This document shows, piece after piece, positions 17,332 to 25,946 of a stretch of DNA of 34,166 nt. The position numbers and the translations under genes were made by a program. Under the pieces are notes generated by a model. That model saw only the letters and a program-made list of their open reading frames with translations. It was not told the origin of the DNA and made no database searches. Numbering within the stretch: the stretch's first letter is position 1; each line of letters starts with the position of its first letter. This stretch comes from Clostridiales bacterium (lineage in GTDB: Bacteria; Bacillota; Clostridia; Peptostreptococcales; Anaerovoracaceae), in NCBI GenBank assembly GCA_015058065.1, contig SVDB01000005.1, forward strand, positions 1 to 34,166, given 5' to 3'.

Positions 17332-18909
17332 ATGAAGATCGATGTAAATGATTGCTTAAAACTGGATGCCTTCAGAGGAAGCCGCGTTCTCGCATGCGCG
17401 AGTGAACTCAACAGACGCGTGAAGTCTGTTTCTGTGCTCGATGAGTATGACGCAGATATGGGCATCGAGAGGAACGGCAAAGAAGATCAGATGGTCATAA
17501 CGCATCTCTGGACGTGCCGTGATGATGTCGAAGCTCAGAAGAAGGTAGTCTCGGGTCTCGGCAGCAGCGGGGTGTGCGCTCTCGTGATCTATCTCAACGA
17601 GCGCGGCCTTAAAGACGTAAGCAGTGAAGTGATCAGCGTTGCCGAAGAGGTCAGACTCCCGATCATAGTCATCGATGATACCGGAAGGGTCACATACAGC
17701 ATGCTCATAGAGCAGGTAATGGACAAGATACTCTACGGCGAGAACTATTCGGACAACATCCTCAACAACACGATGTTCCACCTGCTGAACTTCGAGAACC
17801 ACAGCAACTTCCCTGAAGCTCTGCGCGAAGCCGCGCTCGAGAACAACTATCAGGTAGTGCTGATGACTGAAGAATTCAACACGATCCTCACCGTCGAGAC
17901 CAGACATCTGGTAAAGATAGAGGACGCGGTCCACGCCGCGCGCAAGCTTGACGCGTTCAGCATGACTGGCTTCACCCGCGTGGATATCGAAGGCGTTGTG
18001 ACATACTGGGGCTTTATCAATATCAAGGACAGCAGGTATATCCTCGTTATCGTAGACAATGAGGACGAGTATTCCGCAGGCGAGATGACAAAGCTCGCGA
18101 GGTCGATAGAGATAGCGATCGGCATGTGGAAATACACTCCGGACAGGGATTCAAGAGCTGAGTTCATCAAGTCCGCGGTGCGCGGCGACATATCGTTCTG
18201 CCACACGCTGCTCGATGAGTCCGGACTTCGCGGCATGCAGTTCACCAGCGCGTTCTACATAAAGAACGCGGGTGACGATACCGGAACGTTCATGGATATA
18301 CTCACTGAATATAAAAGAAAGACAGGTTTCGGTCTGCTGACCACGAGTGAGCCGGGCGAGATCTACGGCATAGTCTACACTGACGGCGGACAGGAGAGAG
18401 GCATAGAAGTAAAGAACGCCTGCCTCGAGATGTTCGACCAGTTGAAGTCAGTCAAGAAAGATGAGAGGATATTCCATGTAACAGGTCTTGAGAGACTCGA
18501 GAGCTGCGTTGACGGCTTCAAGATGATCAACAAGACTGCAAAGTACATGGAAAAAGTTTTCCCTTTCAAGAGAGTATTCTCAAAGTATGAGATCTCGATG
18601 GTGAGCGACTGCGTATACATGCAGAGCGGATCTCAGATGCAGCGCAAGATGTATCTCGACCTGCTCGAGCCTTTCGAGCGCGAGGTTTCTCAGAACAAGG
18701 GAAAGATGCTCATCGAAACACTTTCGACATTCGTGCTCGACGCGGGCATGAATTCGGGCAGGACCGCTGAGTTCATGGACATACACAACAACACCGTACA
18801 GTACAGGCTCAAGAAGGCGAACGAGATACTCGGCGCCGAGATGACCGCGAACCGCGTCATCCCTGGGCTTACGCTGGCTCTCGCGCTCAAGAGACTTGAG
18901 GAGGAATGA
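17332..18909 (+). CDS. PucR-family transcriptional regulator
   Basis: 525 aa; N-terminal PucR sensor-like region and C-terminal HTH 'TLSTFVLDAGMNSGRTAEFMDIHNNTVQYRLKKANEIL'. Confidence 0.87.
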   Translation: MKIDVNDCLKLDAFRGSRVLACASELNRRVKSVSVLDEYDADMGIERNGKEDQMVITHLWTCRDDVEAQKKVVSGLGSSGVCALVIYLNERGLKDVSSEVISVAEEVRLPIIVIDDTGRVTYSMLIEQVMDKILYGENYSDNILNNTMFHLLNFENHSNFPEALREAALENNYQVVLMTEEFNTILTVETRHLVKIEDAVHAARKLDAFSMTGFTRVDIEGVVTYWGFINIKDSRYILVIVDNEDEYSAGEMTKLARSIEIAIGMWKYTPDRDSRAEFIKSAVRGDISFCHTLLDESGLRGMQFTSAFYIKNAGDDTGTFMDILTEYKRKTGFGLLTTSEPGEIYGIVYTDGGQERGIEVKNACLEMFDQLKSVKKDERIFHVTGLERLESCVDGFKMINKTAKYMEKVFPFKRVFSKYEISMVSDCVYMQSGSQMQRKMYLDLLEPFEREVSQNKGKMLIETLSTFVLDAGMNSGRTAEFMDIHNNTVQYRLKKANEILGAEMTANRVIPGLTLALALKRLEEE

Positions 18910-18910
18910 T

Positions 18911-19726
18911 ATGCTGCTTGCGATAGATGTCGGCAATACGAACATAGTTCTCGGAGTATTCGAGGGCGACAGACTGGTGGAGAGCTGGAGACTCGCTACC
19001 GACAATAAACGTTCCGCGGACGAGTACGGAACGATCATAGGCTCGATGTTCAGGCGTATCGACCTCACGGAAAAAGACATCGATGATATCATCATAAGTT
19101 CTGTCGTGCCGTCATTGCTGTTCACGCTCGAGCACATGTGCCTCAAGTTTTACGACAGGAATCCGATCGTCGTGGAACAGGGCATAAAGACGGGCATCAA
19201 GATCAAATACGAGAACCCGCGCGCTCTCGGAGCGGACCGTCTGGTGAATTCGGTAGCCGCGCACATGAGATACGGCGGCGACCTTATCGTGATCGATTTC
19301 GGAACAGCGACGACTTTCGACTGCGTCTCGGCCGACGGCACATTCCTCGGAGGAGCGATCGCGCCGGGCATCAAGACCCAGGCAGCGGCACTTTTCGAGC
19401 ATACCGCCAAACTGCCGAACGTAGACCTCGAACTTCCGGGCAAGTTCATCTGCCGCAATACATCTGAGGGCATGCAGTCCGGCCTCATCTACGGCCATAT
19501 GGGCTTCACCGAGCACATGATCAAAGGCATGAAGCAGGAGATGTCCGATGAGCTCGGGTGCAGACCTGAGGACATCAAGGTCATCGCAACGGGCGGAATG
19601 GCGACGATGGTCGAAAGCGGCGTAGACTGCATCGATGTGATCGACAGGAGACTCACCCTGGACGGGCTCCAGATGCTGCACGAAAAGAACAAAGGACTCA
19701 ACAAGAAGAGAGTCCTGCAGGATTGA
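18911..19726 (+). CDS. coaX: Type III pantothenate kinase
   Basis: 'MLLAIDVGNTNIVLGVFEGDRLVESWRLATD', 'IDFGTATTFDCV', 'GGAIAPGIKTQAAALFEHTAKLP'. ATG 18911 is preferred over the track start. Confidence 0.95.
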   Translation: MLLAIDVGNTNIVLGVFEGDRLVESWRLATDNKRSADEYGTIIGSMFRRIDLTEKDIDDIIISSVVPSLLFTLEHMCLKFYDRNPIVVEQGIKTGIKIKYENPRALGADRLVNSVAAHMRYGGDLIVIDFGTATTFDCVSADGTFLGGAIAPGIKTQAAALFEHTAKLPNVDLELPGKFICRNTSEGMQSGLIYGHMGFTEHMIKGMKQEMSDELGCRPEDIKVIATGGMATMVESGVDCIDVIDRRLTLDGLQMLHEKNKGLNKKRVLQD

Positions 19727-20694
19727 TGAGCATAAGGATAGGGGACATCGAACTTGCTTCTCCGTGGGTGCTGGCGCCCATGGCAGGCTATACTGACGCG
19801 GTGATGCGCACGCTCTGCGAGGAGCAGGGCGCCGCGCTTACATATACCGAGATGGTGAGCGCTAAGGGGCTGTATTACGGCGGGAGCAAAACGAACGAAC
19901 TCACATACATTCCGGAAGGAGCCGGACCGACCGCGATACAGATATTCGGCAGTGAGCCTGATATAATGGCGTACGCGGCACGGATGCTCGACGGTCTTCC
20001 GAATGAGATACTTGATATAAACATGGGATGCCCGGTGCCGAAAGTCGTTAGAAACGGCGATGGATCGGCGCTGATGAAAGATCCCGCGCTTATCCGTGAT
20101 ATGGTCAGGGCTGTCACCTCAGCGACAAAAAAGCCGGTCACCGTAAAGATCCGCAAGGGTTTCGAAGAAGGAGTCCCGAACGCGGTCGAGGCGGCGCTTG
20201 CTGCCGAAGATGGAGGAGCGTCGGCTGTGTGCGTACACGGCCGCATGAGAGGACAGTATTACAGCGGATCGGCTGACAGGGGCATAATAAGAGATGTAAA
20301 AAACGCTCTGAAAATACCGGTCATCGCGAGCGGAGACGTCATCGACGCCTCGAGCGGAATGAGCATGCTTGAAGAGACAGGCTGCGACATGGTGATGATC
20401 GGCCGCGGAGCCCTGGGAAATCCATGGATATTCAGGGAACTCTGCGCCGCGTATAAGGGGGAAGAGATCCCTGCCCGCCCGTCCGGATCCGAAAGGATGG
20501 ATATGATGATAAGGCATCTCGGGATGCTTTGCTCCATGAAGGGCGAAGATACCGGTGTAAGAGAGTTCAGAAAATTTATTATTCGCTATACAAAAGGTAT
20601 GCGCGGAGGAGCCGCCATGAGAAGAATGGCAAACGATACCGCGGACCTTGAAGAAATGAAGGAAGTCATAAAAAGTGTCTGCAAGGAAAGTTGA
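19726..20694 (+). CDS. dusB: tRNA-dihydrouridine synthase (DusB-like)
   Basis: 'LASPWVLAPMAGYTDAVMRTLCEEQGAALTYTEMVSAKGL', 'DINMGCPVPKVVRNGDGSALMKDP', 'MIGRGALGNPWIF'. 1-nt overlap with the coaX stop (ATGA). Confidence 0.95.
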   Translation: MSIRIGDIELASPWVLAPMAGYTDAVMRTLCEEQGAALTYTEMVSAKGLYYGGSKTNELTYIPEGAGPTAIQIFGSEPDIMAYAARMLDGLPNEILDINMGCPVPKVVRNGDGSALMKDPALIRDMVRAVTSATKKPVTVKIRKGFEEGVPNAVEAALAAEDGGASAVCVHGRMRGQYYSGSADRGIIRDVKNALKIPVIASGDVIDASSGMSMLEETGCDMVMIGRGALGNPWIFRELCAAYKGEEIPARPSGSERMDMMIRHLGMLCSMKGEDTGVREFRKFIIRYTKGMRGGAAMRRMANDTADLEEMKEVIKSVCKES

Positions 20695-21979
20695 AAAAAG
20701 ATCATTTAGAAAACTGCTGCTGACAGCTGTGCTGGTCGCGGCGGTCTTTGTGATGTCTTCATGCTCCACCTGGGACAGTTTCAAGGAGACTTTCCTTACC
20801 CAGCCTGAGACAGAGACCAATCCGACAATAGTCATAGGCGTGATAGAGCCGCAGACAGGAAGGCTTGCCACGAAAGGCAAGGATGAGATAAAAGGCATAG
20901 AACTCGCCAACAGTATCTACAACAATGTCGACGGCTATGATGTCAAGATAGTCAAGGTCGATACTCAGTCTACCGTTGCCGGTACTGAGACCGCTATCCA
21001 GGCGCTCATCGAGATGCACCCGATAGCGATAATCGGAGCCGCGGGAGAGGCTTCTTCACTTACCATAAGCGACTATGTGGATGAAGCCGGAATACCCGCG
21101 ATAACGCCGTCTGCAACGAATCCTCTCATCACTCAGGGAACCAACTACTATTTCAGAGCAAGTCTGACTGAATCACAGATGGGAGAGGGCCTTGCTGAGT
21201 ACGCTGCCGAATACCTCGGGTCAAGAAAGATAGGCGTTATAAGTGTAAAGAACGACACTTCCACATCAGCGCTCCTGGACGGATTCGACGACAGGATCAA
21301 GAAGATCGCCGGCAAGAGAAGCAGGGCGGTCGTCATGACGAAAGAGATCACTCCTACTGAAGAGGAGATGAAGGACGCTCTCGACAACATCAGGTATTCC
21401 GGTGTCGAAGTCTGCTTCGTGTCAATGGGTGCCGAAGAGATGGATACGTTCTTCACACTCGCCGAAGAGATGGGGCTCGAAGGAGTAACATTCCTTGGGA
21501 CCAGAAGCTGGGGAAGTGAAGCATTCACTTCGATGATGGAAAAGCACAAGAACATCAAGGTGGTGTTCCCGTACGAATCGGTCCTCACCAAGAACGATGA
21601 CACTTCCGACACGTATACAGAGGAAGCTCAGAGATTCCAGATCGAGTACGCGAACAGATACGGTCCGGATGACATCCCTACCGATAACGCCGCGCTCGGA
21701 TATGACTCATATCTGATAATCATCAACGCGTTCCATAACGCTAAATCGACCGAAGGGCCGGCGATAAGACAGGCTATGCTCGAACTCGACGGACTCAAGT
21801 GCGCGACAGGACTGTTCACTTTCGACGACAACGGCAATGTAAAGAGAGCCGTGACGCTTTCGACCATAAAGGACGGCAAGCCGGTCACCGAATACGTTAC
21901 AACAATAGAAGCGAAGGCCAAGGAACTCGATGAGGTCGAAGGAGTCGAAACTGAAGAGGGCGCAGAAAATAGCAACTGA
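20675..21979 (+). CDS. ABC transporter substrate-binding lipoprotein, branched-chain amino acid type
   Basis: 434 aa; signal/lipobox 'LLTAVLVAAVFVMSSCS'; 'IVIGVIEPQTGRLATKGKDEIKGIELA..', 'AIIGAAGEASSLTISDYVDEAGIPAITPSATNP'. Confidence 0.88.
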   Translation: MSARKVEKRSFRKLLLTAVLVAAVFVMSSCSTWDSFKETFLTQPETETNPTIVIGVIEPQTGRLATKGKDEIKGIELANSIYNNVDGYDVKIVKVDTQSTVAGTETAIQALIEMHPIAIIGAAGEASSLTISDYVDEAGIPAITPSATNPLITQGTNYYFRASLTESQMGEGLAEYAAEYLGSRKIGVISVKNDTSTSALLDGFDDRIKKIAGKRSRAVVMTKEITPTEEEMKDALDNIRYSGVEVCFVSMGAEEMDTFFTLAEEMGLEGVTFLGTRSWGSEAFTSMMEKHKNIKVVFPYESVLTKNDDTSDTYTEEAQRFQIEYANRYGPDDIPTDNAALGYDSYLIIINAFHNAKSTEGPAIRQAMLELDGLKCATGLFTFDDNGNVKRAVTLSTIKDGKPVTEYVTTIEAKAKELDEVEGVETEEGAENSN

Positions 21980-21992
21980 TAAGGAGACTTAC

Positions 21993-23426
21993 ATGGGATA
22001 TCTTGAAAGACTCGATTCATACAAAGAAGACATGCTCAGGACTCTGGGCGAAACAGTGTCTAAGCCGAGCGTTAAGGCCGACCCGGTCAGGACTGCTGAC
22101 GGAAAGGTCTGGCCGTTCGGGCAGGGCGTTCAGGAAGCGCTCGAGTGCATGCTGCAGATAGGCGAAGCAGAAGGCTTCAGCACCTGCAATGACGATAACT
22201 ACGCGGGACACATCGAATGGAAGGCAAATGAGGGAAGCGACGGATACTTCGGTATCGTAGGACACCTTGATGTTGTGCCTGTGGGAACAGGCTGGTCGAC
22301 AGATCCGTTTACCATGGTCGACAAGGGCGACGGATTCGTGTACGGCAGAGGAACTTCCGATGACAAGGGACCGGTAGTAGCGTGTCTGTATGCCATGAAA
22401 GCCCTCAGAGAGGAAGGATACGAGCCTAAAATGGATATAAGGCTCGTGCTCGGACTCGACGAGGAGACAGGTCATATCAGCGCGGAGCACTATGTCGAAA
22501 GTTTTGGACATCCTGCCATGGGATTCACTCCTGACGCAGACTTCCCGCTCGTCAACGGTGAGATGGGCATACTCGTGTTCGAGCTGGCCCGTAAGTTCAC
22601 GTCGAAGCCGGGCAAGGATGACACCAGGCTCACAAAACTCGAAGGCGGAGTCGCTCACAACGCGGTGCCGGCTTACGCCAAGGCTGTCATAACAGGCAGC
22701 AAGGAGCACTACGAAGTGATCATCGACAGAGCAAGACTGTTCACCGAGGAGACCGGATATAGGCTCAAGGCAAAGAAGCAGGGAACATCCCTTGTCATAG
22801 AAGCCTTCGGTACAGCAGCTCACGGAGCTCATCCGGAACTCGGACTCAACGCGGTCAGCATCCTGATGGACTTCCTCGGACGCATCAGCTTCACAAGCGA
22901 AGAAACGAACGATTTCATCGCGTTCTACAACGATAATATAGGTTTCGATCTTCACGGAGAGCGCATGGGCTGCTTTTTTGAGGATGAAGCCTCAGGCCCA
23001 TTGATTTTTAACGTCGGAGTCGCTAATATTAACGAGGACATCGCGACGGTATCGGTCAACATCCGTTATCCGGTGAGCTGTACTGACGCTCAGGTAATGG
23101 GAGGGATCGAGTCCGTTCTCGAAGGCACACCGGTCGGCATCGTCACCAGGATGGTACAGGAGCCGATTTACAGAGACCTGGACGATCCTATGGTAAAGGA
23201 CATGATGCAGGCCTATGTCGACGAGACAGGCGATACGGAGGCTAAGCCGATGACCATCGGCGGCGGTACTTACGCCAAGATGTTCAACAATATCCTCGCT
23301 TTCGGGGCTGCGTTCCCTGAAGACGAAAACACGATGCACCAGGCGGACGAGAAGTTCAGCGTCGACTCATTCATGAAGATGGCGCGCGTCTACGCGAGAG
23401 CGATCGAGTCCCTCTGCTGTGAATAA
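21993..23426 (+). CDS. pepV: Sapep family Mn2+-dependent dipeptidase (PepV-like)
   Basis: 'GIVGHLDVVPVGTGWSTDPF', 'YGRGTSDDKGPVVACLYAMKAL', 'GLDEETGHISAEHY', 'GGGTYAKMFNNILAFGAAFP'; AAGGAGA upstream of ATG 21993. Confidence 0.92.
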   Translation: MGYLERLDSYKEDMLRTLGETVSKPSVKADPVRTADGKVWPFGQGVQEALECMLQIGEAEGFSTCNDDNYAGHIEWKANEGSDGYFGIVGHLDVVPVGTGWSTDPFTMVDKGDGFVYGRGTSDDKGPVVACLYAMKALREEGYEPKMDIRLVLGLDEETGHISAEHYVESFGHPAMGFTPDADFPLVNGEMGILVFELARKFTSKPGKDDTRLTKLEGGVAHNAVPAYAKAVITGSKEHYEVIIDRARLFTEETGYRLKAKKQGTSLVIEAFGTAAHGAHPELGLNAVSILMDFLGRISFTSEETNDFIAFYNDNIGFDLHGERMGCFFEDEASGPLIFNVGVANINEDIATVSVNIRYPVSCTDAQVMGGIESVLEGTPVGIVTRMVQEPIYRDLDDPMVKDMMQAYVDETGDTEAKPMTIGGGTYAKMFNNILAFGAAFPEDENTMHQADEKFSVDSFMKMARVYARAIESLCCE

Positions 23427-23457
23427 ACAGCCGCATTGCGGCATATCAAGTAAATCT

Positions 23458-23580
23458 GTTTCAGGGCGTGGTGAAAGTCCACACCGGCGGTGATCGCAGA
23501 GAAGCTGCGTAAGTCCGCGAGCCTGACGGCCGAACCGGTGAGAATCCGGTACCGACGGTATAGTCCGGATGAAAGAAACA
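23458..23580 (+). ncRNA. FMN riboswitch (RFN element)
   Basis: Conserved blocks TCAGGGCGTGGTGAAAGTCCACACCGGCGGTGAT, AAGTCCGCGAGC, CCGAACCGGTGAGAATCCGGTACCGACGGTATAGTCCGGATGAAAGAAAC; located upstream of ribU. Confidence 0.96.
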
Positions 23581-23602
23581 ACATTGCAAACGATTTGTGA
23601 TG

Positions 23603-23630
23603 AATGGCCTTGACTCGTTTCAGGGCCATT
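23603..23630 (+). promoter_or_regulatory. Hairpin in FMN riboswitch expression platform
   Basis: AATGGCCTTG / CAGGGCCATT, 10-bp stem with one G-U, 8-nt loop, followed by ATTATTAAT. Confidence 0.65.
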
Positions 23631-23677
23631 ATTAATGCCTGACAGATTCCATCCAAGATCCAAAGGAGGAATATGTT

Positions 23678-24244
23678 ATGAACAACAACAAGATGTCTAC
23701 AGCCAAACTGGCAAAGCTCGCGATGATGACCGCGGTATCTCTGGTACTGCTGCTCCTCATAAGGTTCCCATGGCCGCCGGCTCCGTTCCTGGTCTATGAC
23801 CCTGCGGATGTGCCTATCTACATAACGGCATTCGCGTTCGGTCCTGTAGAGGGACTGATCGTCACACTGGTAGTCTGCCTTATCCAGGCGTTCGGTCTGG
23901 GCGGAGACGGCATCTACGGATTCGTGATGCACTTCGTCGCTACGGGCATAGTTGCGGTAGCTATAGGCGTCATGTACAGAAGGAACAAGACAAAGAAGAC
24001 AGCGATCAAGGCGCTTATAACCGGCGTCATAGTCACGATCGCGGTCATGTGTGTGATGAACCTTTTCGTGACATCTGTTTACATGGGAGTCCCGAAATCA
24101 GCCGTTGCAGCGATGCTGCCGACTGTCATCATACCGTTCAACCTGGTCAAGGCAGGCGTGAACTCACTGCTGACATTCATACTCTACAAGAGGATATCCG
24201 GTCTGCTGCACGGAAGTTCACAGACCGTCAAGAAAGAAGAGTAA
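23678..24244 (+). CDS. ribU: ECF transporter S component, riboflavin (RibU-like)
   Basis: 188 aa hydrophobic; 'LVLLLLIRFPWPPAPFLVYDPADVPIYITAFAFGPVEGLIVTLVVCLIQA'; directly downstream of the FMN riboswitch. Confidence 0.93.
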   Translation: MNNNKMSTAKLAKLAMMTAVSLVLLLLIRFPWPPAPFLVYDPADVPIYITAFAFGPVEGLIVTLVVCLIQAFGLGGDGIYGFVMHFVATGIVAVAIGVMYRRNKTKKTAIKALITGVIVTIAVMCVMNLFVTSVYMGVPKSAVAAMLPTVIIPFNLVKAGVNSLLTFILYKRISGLLHGSSQTVKKEE

Positions 24245-24253
24245 GCTGATAAT

Positions 24254-24685
24254 TTGAAGACCATACAGCACAGGACACTCAAACTGAATGATGAAGCAGA
24301 TACACGGGCGCTGGGACTTGAGATAGCTGAAGCTCTCGAGCCCGGCGATGTCGTGGCTCTGGTAGGCGATCTCGGCACAGGCAAGACAGCTCTTACCAAA
24401 TACATTGCCGAAGGACTCGGAGTCACCGAAGAGATAAACAGCCCGACATTCACCATAGTCAAGGAATACAGGAGCGGCAGACTGCCTCTGTATCATTTTG
24501 ACGTGTACAGGCTTGGGAGCAGCGAAGAACTGTTTGATATCGGAGCAGAGGAAATGCTCGATGGTGACGGAGCATGTGTCATAGAGTGGGCGGACATCGT
24601 AGCTGACGCGCTGCCTGACGACACGCTCGCTGTGAGGCTCGAATACGGTGAAAAGGAAGGCGAAAGGACAGCGGAGATACTGTAG
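24254..24685 (+). CDS. tsaE: tRNA t6A biosynthesis ATPase TsaE
   Basis: 143 aa; 'VVALVGDLGTGKTALTKYIAEGLG', 'SPTFTIVKEYRSGRLPLYHFDVYRL', 'CVIEWAD'; TTG start. Confidence 0.95.
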   Translation: MKTIQHRTLKLNDEADTRALGLEIAEALEPGDVVALVGDLGTGKTALTKYIAEGLGVTEEINSPTFTIVKEYRSGRLPLYHFDVYRLGSSEELFDIGAEEMLDGDGACVIEWADIVADALPDDTLAVRLEYGEKEGERTAEIL

Positions 24686-25467
24686 TGTACATACTTGCGA
24701 TAGAAACAACAGGTAAATACGGATCGGCCTCTGTGATCAATGAGACGGGAAAGGTCTTCAGCGCCGCGTCAGGCGAAGAGATGAACCATCTAAAAGGCAT
24801 GATGCTGCTCGTCGATGAAGCCATACGCGAGGCCGGGATCACGAAAGCAGAACTGACTCACATCGCCGCTTCTGTCGGTCCGGGATCGTTCACCGGCATC
24901 AGGATAGGTGTCGTCACAGCGCGCGTGATGGCTCAGATGCTCGGTCTGCCTTGCATTGGCGTATCGTCCCTCGAGGCGATGGGAGAGAGGGTGCTTTCCG
25001 ATGCCATTGCTTCAGGCGCTCTTTATGTGGTGCCTCTCATCAATGCCAGAAGGCATCAGACATACGCCGGAGTATATGAGGCTCAATACACCTCGGATCT
25101 CGAGCATCAGGCGCTTTTCCCGGTCATGGAAGAAAAGCAGTACATGATAGAAGACCTGCTCGCAGGGCTGAAGAACAAACTCGCTGAGTACGACGGTGCG
25201 TCAGTTTACTTCACCGGTGACGGTATCGACGCTTACAGGGAAATAATCGAAGAAGAGATGAGCGGACATCATTACGTATTCGCGGATGAAGATCTTCGTT
25301 ACCAGCATTCCGGAAGCGTCGCCGTCATAGCTCTGAAAAGGTCGAAAGCCGGCAAGGTGCTCGCGTATAACGAACTCATGCCTGAGTATATGAGGCTGGC
25401 GGAAGCGGAGCAGAGGCTCAGGGCAGGCACTCTGAGCGAGAGGATACGAAAGCCGGTGCAGATATGA
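24685..25467 (+). CDS. tsaB: tRNA t6A biosynthesis protein TsaB
   Basis: 'ILAIETTGKYGSASVIN', 'VGPGSFTGIRIGVVTARVMAQ'; GTG start overlaps the tsaE stop by 1 nt. Confidence 0.94.
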   Translation: MYILAIETTGKYGSASVINETGKVFSAASGEEMNHLKGMMLLVDEAIREAGITKAELTHIAASVGPGSFTGIRIGVVTARVMAQMLGLPCIGVSSLEAMGERVLSDAIASGALYVVPLINARRHQTYAGVYEAQYTSDLEHQALFPVMEEKQYMIEDLLAGLKNKLAEYDGASVYFTGDGIDAYREIIEEEMSGHHYVFADEDLRYQHSGSVAVIALKRSKAGKVLAYNELMPEYMRLAEAEQRLRAGTLSERIRKPVQI

Positions 25468-25940
25468 GCGAAGAGATCATCATAAGACAGGCAAAACTAT
25501 ATGACGTGCCGGCGATGGCGCGCATAGAGAGGGATTCGTTCGACGATCCGTGGAGCGCTGACGAAATTACAAAGGACGTCACTGCCGGCGGCAATGTCTA
25601 TGTCGCTGTGGCTTTAAAAGCAGACGAGAGAGTGGGCTACGGAGAGATCCGTATGGTCGCGGGCGAGGCTCAGGTGTACAACATCGCGGTCGCGCCCGAA
25701 TACAGACACGAGGGCATAGGAAAGGAACTGCTTCTTCACCTTATCAGCAAAGCCCGCATGAGCGGCTGCACCCTCGTGACACTCGAAGTCAGAGCCGGAA
25801 ACACCGCTGCTCTTGAACTTTACAAAAGGATCGGCTTCCGCGAGGTGGGACGCCGGAAAGGATACTACCAAAAGGGAAAAGAAGACGCCATCCTCATGGA
25901 TCTCAGCCTGGGGCTGGTAGAAATAGAAGTGGAGATATAA
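25464..25940 (+). CDS. rimI: Ribosomal protein S18 alanine N-acetyltransferase (GNAT)
   Basis: 'IRQAKLYDVPAMARIERDSFDDPWS', 'NIAVAPEYRHEGIGKELLLHLI', 'LEVRAGNTAALELYKRIGFREVGRRKGYY'. Confidence 0.93.
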   Translation: MSEEIIIRQAKLYDVPAMARIERDSFDDPWSADEITKDVTAGGNVYVAVALKADERVGYGEIRMVAGEAQVYNIAVAPEYRHEGIGKELLLHLISKARMSGCTLVTLEVRAGNTAALELYKRIGFREVGRRKGYYQKGKEDAILMDLSLGLVEIEVEI

Positions 25941-25946
25941 CTAAGA

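Noticed and set aside
22017-22955. 312-aa minus-strand ORF inside the dipeptidase gene
   Set aside because: Fully antisense to a well-supported Sapep dipeptidase; composition not protein-like.
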